Positions 1-12,640 of a stretch of 64,000 nucleotides of DNA are shown one piece after another. The translations under genes and the position numbers were made by a program. Positions within the stretch are counted from its first letter, which is position 1; the number at the start of each line of letters is the position of its first letter. Source of the stretch: Hyperoodon ampullatus (taxonomy: Eukaryota > Chordata > Mammalia > Artiodactyla > Ziphiidae); the NCBI GenBank assembly GCA_949752795.1, contig OX457057.1, positions 163,922,235-163,986,234 of the forward strand, given 5' to 3'. Below the pieces are notes generated by a model. The model was not told the origin of the DNA. It saw nothing but the letters and a program-made list of their open reading frames with translations, and did no database searches.

Positions 1-832
1 GGGAGAGTAATAGTTGAAGAAAGAATCCAATTCAACAGAAGAGCTGGGGGTGGGAGCTGGCAAAGGAATGTGAGGGGTTCATACTAACTTGTATGATGGG
101 GGAAATATGGAGAGGAAAATACAGAGTCAAAAAGGGAGAGAAGTGTTTCAATTTAGTTTATTTTAAAAATAGAGAGCAACATTAAAGATTATTTTTGTAA
201 AGAACTAGGAAAAAGGAAAGTATGCAGAGGCTTAATGAATGCCAAAATAATATATATATCAGGATTATCTAAAAAGCATCAGGGAGCCAGATGTTCTGAA
301 TAAATGGGGAAAATTAGAAATATTCCTCACATATACACCCTGAGCCCCACCCATCTCTTTCACCTCCATTCCCTCCTCTGTATCTTATATAGGTTTGACC
401 TTACCTCTCCATACTGTAGGTATCTGTTTGCCTAAGCTAACAAAACATGTCAGAGAAGAGTCCTCAGGATAAAATATCTAAGTAAAAAATAATGATAGTT
501 TACTAAGTAAAATAATATCCAGTGAAAGTCTAAATCTGCTGCTGTCCAACTCCTGAGTTATTTACTCCTGTGCTTCCTAGAGACAGAGGCCCCCTGAACT
601 TGTTCCAGATGACAAGACGCCAAACGTTAAGACTCTCATAAAAACAGTAGAAAGAAGTGGGTGAATGAAAGTAGTTGCATAAATGATTACCAATCTCGAT
701 GGAAAGAAAGATAAAATTTCCAAAACCTCTAAAGGAGAAGTAAAGGGGGTATAGAGTTGGGAAATAAGAAAACAACTTGTAAAAAGAAAAACTTGCCTCT
801 GCTTTCTTCTCCTATGGAGTCCTAAGCCATGT
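1..832. other. ASTN1 5' flank, no recognised feature
   Basis: AT-rich single-copy-looking DNA. I recognise no gene, exon or repeat family in it. Open frames here are short, lack codon bias and have no protein-like composition. In human this side of ASTN1 faces the head-to-head gene BRINP2 (recalled gene order), so this is probably intergenic DNA between two divergent promoters. Confidence 0.5.
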
Positions 833-1262
833 AAAAAAACACTTTATTGAGGTATAATAGACATCACAAAATTCCACAAGTGTACAGTTTGATAAATTTT
901 CCCCTAAATATGCATCCATGTGACCACCACCCACAGCATTTCCAGGAAGCTCGTCCTGACATTCTCAGTCAAAACTCCCCTCCTCATACAGATAACCACT
1001 ATTCTGACTTCTAGCACCAAAGATTAATGTTACCTGGTCTTGAAGTTCATAAATGTAGGCTCTTATACACTCTTCTGTGTCTGGTTTCATTCACTTATTA
1101 TGTCTGCGAGATTCACCCACGTAGTTGAATGTTTATTTTTTTTTACTGCTGTGTAGTATTCCATCACATGACTAAATGCTATTTACCCATTCTCCTACTG
1201 ATGCATATTTGGGTTGCTTCCATTTTTGTCTATTATGAGTAAACCTGCTATGAATGATCTTC
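833..1262 (-). mobile_element. Old L1M LINE fragment, 3' end, antisense
   Basis: Reads as the reverse complement of a mammalian L1M 3' UTR and ORF2 end. It begins with the 'ttattgaggtataatagaca' signature at about 843 and runs through the 'tattccatcacatgacta' and 'gggttgcttccatttttgtc' segments typical of the last part of L1 ORF2. It is too diverged to hold an open frame. Family assignment (L1MC/L1ME class) is from memory of consensus patterns. Confidence 0.75.
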
Positions 1263-1432
1263 CTTCTTTTGGTGGATATAGACAATCATTTATCCTGGAA
1301 ATACACCAAAGAGCATAAATCATTTAGTTTGCTTTTGGCTACTACATGGGAAAAAAAAACTCATGAAAGTCTCATGAAAGAAGCCTATTTTCTTTCTGAA
1401 ATAATTGAAGAGCTGATAATGGCAAAATATCA

Positions 1433-1560
1433 TTACTGAGCACCAACTAAATGCCTAAAACGTTAAATTCTTTATATACATACTCTCATTTCCTTCTCAC
1501 ACCTATTCTAAAAAGCATGTATTATTGTTTCTATTTTTCTAATAAGAATGTTGAATGCAA
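1433..1560 (-). repeat. MIR SINE remnant
   Basis: The order 'actgagcaccaactaaatgc', 'tactctcatttcct' and 'attattgtttctatttttct' follows the antisense MIR core and 3' part (short life-span signature: end-of-element, then the region reading 'ctcatttaatcctcac' in consensus). Ancient and highly diverged. Confidence 0.5.
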
Positions 1561-2149
1561 CACACTGTATTGGGATATGACCCTTGGCCTCCTAATGTGG
1601 TGTGTGTGTGTGGGTAAGGGCTCTGTGAGAGGAGCTATGAGAGAAGGGAGTGATGGAAAGTCTCACTACATCGATAAGGCCTGAGATTTGCCTGCAGAGA
1701 AGGGACAATCTGGAGAACACTGAGTGGTGCGCTCCAGGTGGACAGAATGGTGTGGGAGGAGTGAACATGGAGAACGGGCTTTAATTCGATGGGGATGTGT
1801 GTGTGTGTTGTGGGGGGAGGGGAAGGGGATAGTGTAGTAAGCAATACATCTAAGAGAATAAATCATATGAAACTTGGAAGAGGGTTTGAATTTCGAAACT
1901 ATGGTGTTCGAACTTTATCCTGTAGGGAGAGAAAAACTTTAGAATGGCATGAGGAAAGCAAGATTTCACAAAGATCAATCTGGTAGTTGTCTAAAGAATA
2001 GGTTAAGAGCAGGGAAAGCATTCACAAGCTATTATAAGGGTCAAGGAGCAAGGCCGTTGGTACTGGAATATAGGAATTTGGACCTCAGGAGAAAACAAGT
2101 ATAAGTACTTGTACTTATATTATCTGTGGCCTGTGCGACGGGCAGAGAT

Positions 2150-2275
2150 CACAGGCCCCATTTTATTGAGGGGGACAATGAAGATGAGAATGGTCCAGGC
2201 TCATCTCCAAATAAGTAAATTATGGAGTTGAGACTTGACTTCAAGTCTGTTGTCTCACTACATCATGTTGCCTGT
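2150..2275 (-). repeat. MIR SINE remnant
   Basis: Antisense MIR: a degenerate 'cccattttattgagggggac' (consensus: fraction of the 'cccattttacagatgagg' core), then sequence equivalent to the tRNA-like head ending 'actacatcatgttgcc'. Ancient. Confidence 0.55.
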
Positions 2276-2560
2276 ACAGAAAGGTAATTATGTAGATGCA
2301 CACAAATTTCTCCTAGCCCCATTTAAATGTAAAACATCGTACAGAATAGATGGTCTAGTTTCTGCGAACTTCACTCACTCCCCCATCTCTAGGTACTTAA
2401 TTCCCTAAAAGAAGGCCATGTGACAGTGTATGCATGTTTACAGGAATCCAGTGCCCTGGCAATATATTATCTCTTTTTATTTGCATAGTCTTCTTGCTCG
2501 ACCCTTCCACAGAGAAGGAGGTCTTTAAAGGCTTAAGACACCAATTCCAAGTTTTTCCAA

Positions 2561-2595
2561 CTCAGTATACACTTTTTTTTAAAGTAACTTGATCG

Positions 2596-2626
<31 letters not shown>

Positions 2627-2970
2627 ATACATATATATACTTTTAAAATTTTATTTATTTATTTATTTTTGGCTGCGTTGGGTCTTCGTTGCTGTGCACG
2701 GGCTTTCTCTATTTGCGGCAAGCAGGGGCTACTCTTCCTTGCGGTGCACAGGCTTCTCATTGCGGTGGCTTCTCTTGTTGTGGAGCACGGGTTCTAGGCA
2801 CGCGGGCTTCAGTAGTTGTGGCATGTGAGCTCAGTAGTTGTGGCGCTTGGGCTTAGTTTCTCCGCGGCATGTGGGATCTTCCTGGACCAGGGCTCGAACC
2901 CCGTGTCCCCTGCAATGGCAGGCGGATTCTTAACCACTGCATCACCAGGGGACCCTCAATATAGACTTTT
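2561..2970 (-). mobile_element. CHR-1-type SINE (long form), antisense, with TSDs
   Basis: The body at about 2671-2954 is the antisense long CHR-1 tRNA-derived SINE: it starts 'ggctgcgttgggtcttcgtt' and ends at the tRNA-like head 'accactgcatcaccagggg'. Imperfect target-site duplications flank it: ctcagtatacactttt at 2561-2576 and ctcaatatagactttt at 2955-2970 (two mismatches). The tail between the left TSD and the body therefore includes the TATC microsatellite. Divergent TSDs suggest an older insertion than the CHR-2 copies in the intron. Confidence 0.9.
2595..2627. repeat. (TATC)n microsatellite
   Basis: About eight tandem TATC units followed by a TA-rich run to 2640. It lies in the 3' tail of the antisense SINE, so it probably grew from the SINE tail. 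Likely polymorphic. Confidence 0.95.
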
Positions 2971-3224
2971 AAATGGACATTTGATCCATGTACTCTTTTT
3001 CTTGTAACTGTGAATAAGAAAGCAGGTAAAATGTAAGCATGTAAAAATGACTACAGATAGGCAAAGTAGATATTGACTTATTAGCAAATCAACATCAAAT
3101 GGTTCACTCGGGTTTTCTAAAATGACTCAAGACACATCAGAAAATTGGGGAGAAAGATTTCAAAACAATAATAGATTATATGCTACTCAAAAGCAGGAAC
3201 AATATTTTTCCTAGAATCTGCCGA

Positions 3225-3290
3225 TGCTTAGTCTAGTGCACAGCATATGGTAGGTATGCAGATGTTTATTGAATGAATTACTGGGGGCCA
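3225..3290 (+). repeat. L2 LINE 3'-end remnant
   Basis: 'cagcatatggtaggtatgca' followed by 'gtttattgaatgaatta' is the classic L2 3' terminus (consensus: cacatagtaggtgctcaataaatgtttgttgaatg). Confidence 0.6.
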
Positions 3291-3389
3291 TTAAGTCCAA
3301 CGACTATCCATGGGTACACCTAGATGTCCCATAACTGTGTAGTGAAGAAAGCCCTAGGCAAAGAAATCTTGTTTGTGGCCTTAGCTCCC

Positions 3390-3525
3390 CCACCCCTTGT
3401 TGGCATATTGATCTTGGGTAAAACACCTCGGTATTTCACTGTCCTCAACTTCCTCATCTATTAAATGAGAGACTGGACTAATAGATGATCTGGTAGCTTC
3501 ATGCCATTTCTCACATTCTAAGACT
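3390..3525 (+). repeat. MIR-type SINE remnant
   Basis: 'atcttgggtaaaacacctcg', 'cttcctcatctattaaatga' and 'ggactaatagatgatctggt' in this order match the MIR core and the MIR3-like 3' part. The head is not recognisable. Confidence 0.6.
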
Positions 3526-4059
3526 AAGTGTATTTTCTTGTTATGCGCTCTGATTTTTCAATGGTAAACGTTGAGTAACTAAGTTAATACTGCTTTTTTA
3601 TGCTAGAGAGAGTAGGCAAAAAAAGTATCATGGGGTCTTTCTCTCCTGCAGTATCTCCTATGAAGATGAGTTTTAGAAAGGTCATTAGCTGATAAATGGT
3701 TTTTGCAGTACTTTGCAGTGCTACATGGTAATATATCTCTGGGTTAGTTCTCAGATATGTCAAATTAAAAAAACAAAAACTTAACTTGTAATAAAGTATT
3801 TTTGTTCTCTTTTCTGGTAAGCAGGCCTTTCACTCCTTAAACATGACCTTAAATATGTCTCATTTTCTCTATTCCCATTCATCAACTAGAGTAACCTTGT
3901 GAAATATATGGCAAAAGCTTTTAAAAATTCTTTTAAAGGACATACATTCACATATGCCAATAAATTGACACCAGCTAGAATGAGAATGAAATTGTTTCTA
4001 AAGTGGGGGTCCTCTTTGAAGAGGGTGGTACATTAAATTCCTAGAGATTAGGAGTTATT

Positions 4060-4172
4060 TATAACACAGTCTTACAGCACCTAGTATTTAAGTCAGCACT
4101 GAATAAATGATGTTGGAAGGGCAAACTTTTTAAAAATTGAAGTATAGTTGATTTACAGTGTTGTGTAGTTTT
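4060..4172. repeat. L2 remnant (+) followed by short L1 3' fragment (-)
   Basis: 4060-4115 resembles an L2 3' end ('cagcacctagtatttaagtc ... gaataaatgatg'). 4125-4172 is a short antisense piece of the artiodactyl L1 3' UTR ('attgaagtatagttgattta'). Confidence 0.5.
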
Positions 4173-5008
4173 GGCAAACTTTTGAAGTAAGTTATAGGTT
4201 ATCGTGTGAAAGTTCAATTAATCATCAGATACCAGCACATACAAGCATCACTTTTCTATCACAGTTTCCTGTCGTTATTTTGTTAAGGTGTCACTGTCCA
4301 GCACTAATGGAAAGAAAATTTATATGGGTTTTTGTTGTTGATGTTGTTGCTGTTATCTACCCTGCTTTACTCTTGATTAGGCTGGGATTGACTTGGCCCA
4401 TGCCCAAGGATATTCTTTTATTCCTTTTCCATTTGTTAAGGGTGCTTAGAAACTTTGTTTTTCTCAAATTTTCTTCCAGCTCTGTTCTGTTTACTGGATT
4501 CTTTAAAACTAAAAGCTCAACATTTCTTTGAGCTAGCTCTACTTTTTCTCTCAATTATAGCATGCCCCAAATTATCTTTATATTGCTTATCATAGATAAC
4601 GTTTGTAACAGAAATGAAACAGAAGAGGCAGAGAGAAATTGCAAATAAAAGTTCGGGTCTCCTGCTTAACTGTATGCAGTACACTGGCTTTTTTCTTTGT
4701 TATTCATACCATCTATGTATATCTACATACAGAATATTTCCTTTAAATATTTCTGCAAAGTTAGTGCTGAGTAATAATACACACGTGCATTTATACCAGC
4801 ACACGCTTATCCAATATACAAATCCAATTTTAGTGGGTAAAGAAGACAAGAATGGGACCACCTACATCTACAAAATAACTGGGGGCGTATTTGGATCTAG
4901 AGACCCCCATCACCTGCTCTGAGGAAGCACCTTATAAGGGGTGTGCGCCCTTCCCAAGGCATCTGGAAGATAATGCGAGAGGGGATATTTTGCATTGCAA
5001 AAACGGTT
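4173..5008. other. ASTN1 upstream region, single-copy-looking
   Basis: No recognised repeat or coding exon. It is AT-rich on the left and rises in GC towards the ASTN1 promoter. Open frames at 4280-4922 on either strand look random in composition. Confidence 0.4.
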
Positions 5009-5030
5009 AAAAAAAAAAAAAAAAAAAAAA
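5009..5030. repeat. (A)22 homopolymer
   Basis: A run of 22 A residues about 415 bp before the ASTN1 start codon, at the left edge of the GC-rich promoter region. There is no SINE body on its 5' side, so it is not an obvious retroposon tail. Confidence 0.9.
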
Positions 5031-5184
5031 GCTGTGCAGGTAGTTTATAGCCAGGAGCGTGCTCCTGCTGAGGGATGCAAAGGAGGAGAAAGGCGGCAGC
5101 ACCTGCAGCCTACTGGGGGCTGACCTGATTCCCTAGAATCTTCAGCTCCCTTCCTCTTTCCTCCGACGTCCTTCCTTCTCCTTT

Positions 5185-5225
5185 TCTCCACTCCCCACCT
5201 CCCCCCACCCCCTTTTCCCTTCCCC
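5185..5225 (-). promoter_or_regulatory. C-rich tract, G-quadruplex-capable on - strand, upstream of ASTN1
   Basis: Runs of C at 5193-5196, 5201-5206, 5208-5212, 5217-5219 and 5222-5225 lie in a 90-bp polypyrimidine tract (5135-5225). The - strand thus has five G-runs of three or more separated by short loops, which fits the standard G4 motif. It lies 220-260 bp before the ASTN1 ATG, so it is in the promoter or 5' UTR. Function is inferred. Confidence 0.6.
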
Positions 5226-5231
5226 AGATAA

Positions 5232-7629
<2,398 letters not shown>

Positions 7630-7643
7630 GTTGCTATGGTAAC
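7630..7643. promoter_or_regulatory. RFX X-box palindrome GTTGCTATGGTAAC
   Basis: This 14-mer fits the RFX-family X-box consensus GTNRCC/T-N0-3-RGYAAC with both half-sites intact (GTTGC and GGTAAC). It lies about 1.9 kb downstream of the ASTN1 donor in non-repetitive DNA. RFX factors control ciliary and neural genes. Binding here is an inference. Confidence 0.6.
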
Positions 7644-8384
7644 CTCCTGCAACTTGGCATTTAAGCACAGGAGCAGACACACTCTCTCATTTCAGGACCA
7701 GATGCATTTGCTCAATGCATTGATTGTCCCCTGCCCTCCCAGTTAATGGGGTATGTTCAGAACCAGAGATGTGCTGTTACCTTCCCTTTGGCCCAGTATT
7801 CCCAAGGGGAGTAGGAGTGAATCTCAGCTTGGGTAGTGGGGCAAAGCTGGGCAGAAAGGGAAAGGAGTCCAAGTTCATGGAAGTCAAGGGTGGTTGCTTT
7901 TGAAGTTAACTTTTGTTGTCCTGGATCCTGTCACTCGTGGCCAACAGTAAGGTCTGTAGTGACTTTGATTTAGAGGTTTCCCTACTCTTACCTCTAGAAC
8001 CTGGTTTGCTTAATCCACCCCCTAGAGGAATTTGAATCAATCAGTCCTGGGAATTTACGGAGCATTTACTTGCTTGACACTCTGAGGCGTTTTTAGGATA
8101 CAGAAGTTAAAAAAAAATAAAGGGGCTTCTGCCCTCAGAGCTGTGAGTAATAACACCTGATTGTGTGGCAAGGTTGTCAAGAGCTGTAGGAATGTGGAGG
8201 AAGGAGATACTTGCATGGCAAGAGCAGACTCCATGGAAGATATGGGCTTGACTAGGGGCCTTGACCAAAATCAGATCCTTTTGTCTCCAGGATCAAGTCC
8301 TATACCTCAGTGAGGCAAACAAGTGTCTTCTCCTTCTGACTATAGCCTTCTCCAGCCTGTTTTCTCTACAAGCCTGCCATGGCT

Positions 8385-8575
8385 TTCAGGACTCTTTCAA
8401 GACTTTGCACATGCTCTTCCCTCTGCCTAGAATGGTCTTCCCCACTCCTCCACTTGGCAGCCATTCATTCTTCCTTCTATACCCTGCACACATAGGCACC
8501 TCTCTATGAAGCCTTTCCTACCCCCACCAAAGTAGTTTGAGTTCATTCATCCCTCTTCGGTGCTCTTTGCATGGA
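8385..8575 (+). repeat. L2 LINE 3' remnant
   Basis: 'ctttgcacatgctcttccct', 'ctgcctagaatggtcttccc' and 'atgaagcctttcctaccccc' appear in L2 consensus order (3' part, sense). Confidence 0.8.
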
Positions 8576-9640
8576 TTAAAAAAAATAAACACACACACAC
8601 AAATGAACAAAATCAAAGATAGGTTAGATTTGGCTTGGCCTAGGAAGGGTGAAGCCATTTGAGGTCATGGAAGGGATGAGCCAAGGATGGTGGGACTAGC
8701 ATGCATATGGCACAGTACAGAGATTAGCCTGGTGGTCTGAGAGTACAGAAGACTCTGCCTGGCTCTGTAGGGTGGGACATGGCTCAGCACTTAAAAGCCA
8801 AGCAGGGGACGGCTGACTTGACAGAGAAAGCACTGAAGCCTGACTTGCAGAGGCTATCTCAGCCTTCAAAATTGTTGTCAGTTTTGCTTGTAGGATAACT
8901 CTGAGGGGCAGTGGAGGGGGTGGCATTATCTCCTGTTCTCTGAAGTAGGATTTGCAAATTCTGGTGAAAGGGCCATATGTAACTTTCAGATGTGTTTTGT
9001 TTGGCTATACATAGTTTTGAATTTCAGTGTTCTTAGTCAAGTCATGCCATCTCTAGATTGCCATACTTCCTATGAATATTGATTGTACTATGGCTGAACC
9101 TCTTCTTTATGGTTCTAATCTGGTACCTCTTAGCCAGGTAATCTAAACCCCTGTTTCCAGAAGTGTGGTAAAACTTTCTATAATATGGGAAAATAACTGC
9201 AATTCCTAACTCAAAATATTTAGATACATAGACCTTATTATCCTCTCAGGAGAATATAAAATTTTGCTGAACTAGCCAATTAAAATTTCATACCTTAAAA
9301 TTTTGTGTCATCTTTGAAAACAGTAGACTTTCCTGCTTTGGTGGCGTATTTGCTTTTAAGACAACTGGCTAACCTGAAGTATGGCGTCTGCACTGAAGGG
9401 TGGTTTTCTGTACTGTGAACAGAATATATTTACCAGTTTCATCATTTTTTGAAGGGAATGCTCCTTTGTTTCAGACCCAACTATTGAGCGTGTGTAAAAC
9501 TTAGTGAAGAAAGCTATTTCTCCTGTGCCTTGGAGTTTAGCTTTAGCTGTCATTGATTGAATAAGGTACACCTGAAGATAAATCAATCAGCCTGCAGAGA
9601 TATAGTGAGTTCCCCCATGCAAGGTGCTATTTAAGGTGTC
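8576..9640. other. Intron, single-copy-looking
   Basis: Contains a short A-rich/CA run at 8578-8601 (ACAC repeats) and otherwise no recognised repeat or exon. Confidence 0.4.
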
Positions 9641-9644
9641 TGGA

Positions 9645-9840
9645 GCAGGCCAGTGTGGTGGTTAAAAGAACAGGCTTTGAAGACAGATCTGGTGTCAACT
9701 CCAGACTTTCCACTTATTCCAACAGTGGAGAAAAGTAAGGATGGAGAGGTTAAGTAACTTACTGAGGGTTACATAGATGACGATGGATGGATCTGTAACT
9801 TGAACTCAGGTTAATATGACATTTAAGTCTTTCTCTTATT
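9645..9840. repeat. Two MIR fragments in inverted orientation
   Basis: 9645-9720 is a sense MIR head ('agtgtggtggttaaaagaac ... ccacttattcc'). From about 9735 to 9835 the sequence reads as antisense MIR ('ggagaggttaagtaacttac', 'cttgaactcagg'). The two halves face each other. Confidence 0.7.
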
Positions 9841-10210
9841 TGCTATTTCATAGGCCTTAAAGGTTTTCAAAATCTGTTCTTTTTCATGGTTGAATAAAAG
9901 GAGCCCTGGCAATGGTTAGAATAGGGAAAACACACTCACTTTGTATAAAGGAGTCCTTTTTGGTTTCTATGTAAATACCTTTTGAACAACCTTGTCCGTC
10001 AAGTGATTTCTCACATACGCCTTAATACAGAAGAGGGTGAACTTCACAAGGAATATTTACATAAGTAGGTATACTTACCTAAGCAGAATTGGAGAATTCT
10101 TATTTCATTCATAGTTTCCAGGTCTGGGCAGCCATGTGTTGTGGCCTGTTATGGCACCCACAGCCATGATGAACAAAGTAGGGTATATGGGGATTACGAT
10201 AACATGTTCA

Positions 10211-10437
10211 GGGCTTCCTGGTGGTGCAGTGGTTGAGAGTCCACCTGCCGATGCAGGGGACACAGGTTCGTGCCCCGGTCCGGGAGGATCCCACGTGCCG
10301 CGGAGCGGCTGGGCCCATGAGCCATGGCCGCTGAGCCTGCGCGTCCGGAGCCTGTGCTCCGCAACCGGAGAGGCCACAGCAGTGAGAGGCCCGCGTACCG
10401 CAAAAAAAAAAAAAAAAAAAAAAGAAAGAAAGAAAAA
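10211..10437 (+). mobile_element. CHR-2-type SINE (short form), sense
   Basis: tRNA-derived head 'gggcttcctggtggtgcagt' with an A-box-like segment, B box 'ggttcgtgccc', CHR-2 body ending 'gcccgcgtaccgc', and an A-rich tail with AAAG repeats. Exact 13-bp target duplication gataacatgttca at 10198-10210 and 10438-10450. It is the only SINE in the window on the + strand. Confidence 0.97.
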
Positions 10438-10450
10438 GATAACATGTTCA

Positions 10451-11589
10451 GTGCTCTTCTGAGAAGGGCCCCACAGAAATGCAAACTGGGAAGCCCAAAC
10501 AGCAGGTTCTGCTGTGAAATGGAGCCATCCGGAAGGCACTGTGGTTTCAGCTTCTTGACGAAGTCCACTGAAGTTTGTTATCAGGTGATTTTATGCATAG
10601 AATTCACTGTCAGAGCCCAGTGACACTACTTGAATAGCAGTTACTGGGCTTTTTGATTGGCTTGAAATATAACATTAGACATAGTTTCCTACCTACCATT
10701 GAGCTTTGCCTAATAGGAAGCATCCTAGTTTTTTTCCCCACATATCCCTCTATCTCCCCATTCAAGAAGAAACTTTAAAATTTGTTTCTTTTCCTTCCTT
10801 TTGCTCTTTGCTACAGTGAGCTGCCTAGGTTAACAGCAGACAAATTCATATAGAGTGGCAGCCCCATCCAAGACATGGGAGGATGATTAGTAGCAACCTT
10901 AAGGTAGGGTCTTCAGCACTTATATAACTCATACTAGCAGAATGCACTAATTTATAGTATTGAGAGGGTTGTTATTTACTCTTTCTCTACAGAACTGTAG
11001 ATTTTACATGAAAGGAATTTTAAATGCAAGAGTGATGAATTTTACATTTCAAATGCTCTTCTAGATATACTGGTAGGGTTTGAATTGAAGTTTTTGAAGG
11101 AAAAGTAAAATACAAGCTTAATTTCTTTATATATCTTTGGAGGCGAGATTGAGGTCTTGTTTTACAGAAAATATATATATATATATACACACATATATAT
11201 GTATTTTTTTCTTTCTTTGTTTCTTTCTAAGGAATGTAATTAAACCTAAAGTCTAGTAGTTTCTCAGATTAAGGCCAGTTAACGAACAGAACATGGCACC
11301 TTTTCAGCAGGGATATGCCAAGACTTTCTTCACTTTTATACCAAGTTCAAATACGTGCAAACAGATGTATTTTGCTCAAAAAAGCTCTATTTTGAGCAAG
11401 TTAATCTCCCAGGATAAGTTTAGACCTATGGTGATTTTTAACATACCACAATTTGGCGTCTATCACCATTTTTTATTATAAATATGAAATAGTTAATATT
11501 TTATTTTTTAATCATATACACTTTAAATACTGAGAGAAAAAAACAAAGTGCCTCTATTGATCTCCTAGTTTCCAAGGAGCAAAATTTGG
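10451..11589. other. Intron, mostly single-copy; AT dinucleotide tract
   Basis: No recognised gene or repeat apart from an AT/ACAT-rich tract at about 11168-11204. Confidence 0.4.
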
Positions 11590-12115
11590 AAAACTTAACT
11601 TGTTGTTGATGGCAATCTAAACTGATATGATGACTTCTGTAAAACAATCTGATATTATATAGTAAAGTTGAAAATATACATGCTTTATCACCAAGCAATT
11701 CCACTTTTAAGTATTTATTATATAGGAATTCTTACATCTATACACAAGAATATTTGTAGCAGCATTGTTGGTAGTAGCAAAACCTGGAAGCAACCCAACA
11801 TGTTAATAGGAGGCTAGAAGTATACAGGTGTTATAGTTACCCAATGGAGTATTATCCAGCCATGAAAATAAATGAGTTGCAGCTACGTATACCAACATGG
11901 GTAAATCTCACAAATATATCATAAGTGAAAATAAGCAGCTAACTTAAAAATACAAATGATACAATTTCATTTATATAAAAATTTCATTTATATAAAAAAT
12001 ACAAATGATACATTTCATTTATATATATTATTTCATTTATATAAAAATTTGTACAATTTCATTTATACAAAATAACAACATATTGTTTAAGGATACTTAC
12101 CGATGTACAATTTGT
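11590..12115 (+). mobile_element. Old L1M LINE fragment, ORF2 3' end, sense
   Basis: 'accaagcaattccactttta', 'agcagcattgttggtagtag', 'ggagtattatccagccatga' and 'ctcacaaatatatcataagt' follow L1 ORF2 C-terminal coding order on the + strand. Diverged with no open frame. Its 3' part passes into the degenerate repeat at 11950-12072. Confidence 0.75.
11950..12072 (+). repeat. Degenerate local repeat of 'tttcatttata'
   Basis: Five copies of tttcatttata (starting near 11964, 11982, 12013, 12031, 12057), separated by variants of 'taaaaaatacaaatgata'. It looks like local amplification inside the L1M sequence. Confidence 0.8.
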
Positions 12116-12254
12116 ATGAAAAGCAAGGAAACAGAAAAACACAAAGGATGGGTGTTACCTCCTGTGAAAATATAAGATGATGTGAAGGAGGAGGGAAAAA
12201 AGAGGGCTTCAGACATTCTGGCAGTTCTTGATTTTTGTTTTTCTTCCTTTTTAA

Positions 12255-12640
12255 AAAAAGTAAACTTAATTTTTATAACAGTTTTAGATTTAGAGAAAAA
12301 TTGTGAAGATAGTACAGAGAGTTCCCATATACCCTGCACCCAGTTTCTCCTGTTATTAACATCTTACATTAGTATGTATCTTACATTTATTACACATAAA
12401 GAACCAATATTGACACGTTACTATTAACTGACATCTATACTTTTTCCAGATTTACTTAGTTTTTACCTAGTATCCTCTTTCTGTCCGAAGATCCCACCGG
12501 GATCCTAGGTTACATTTAGTCATCGCATCTCCTTAGGCACCTCTTGACTGTGAGAGTTTCTCAGACTTGTTCTTGATGACCTTGACAGTTTTGAGGGATA
12601 CTTGGCAGGTATTTTGTAGAATGTCCCTCAATTTGGATTC
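12255..12640 (-). mobile_element. Old L1M LINE 3' UTR fragment, antisense
   Basis: Antisense L1M 3' UTR segments: 'tttttataacagttttagat', 'cccatataccctgcacccag', 'cttaggcacctcttgactgt', 'ttttgtagaatgtccctcaa'. It directly abuts the tail of the younger L1 at 12652. Confidence 0.7.

Noticed and set aside
10211..10300. Possible functional tRNA gene in SINE heads
   Set aside because: The A/B-box-like segments belong to tRNA-derived SINEs; there is no complete cloverleaf with 3' terminator.
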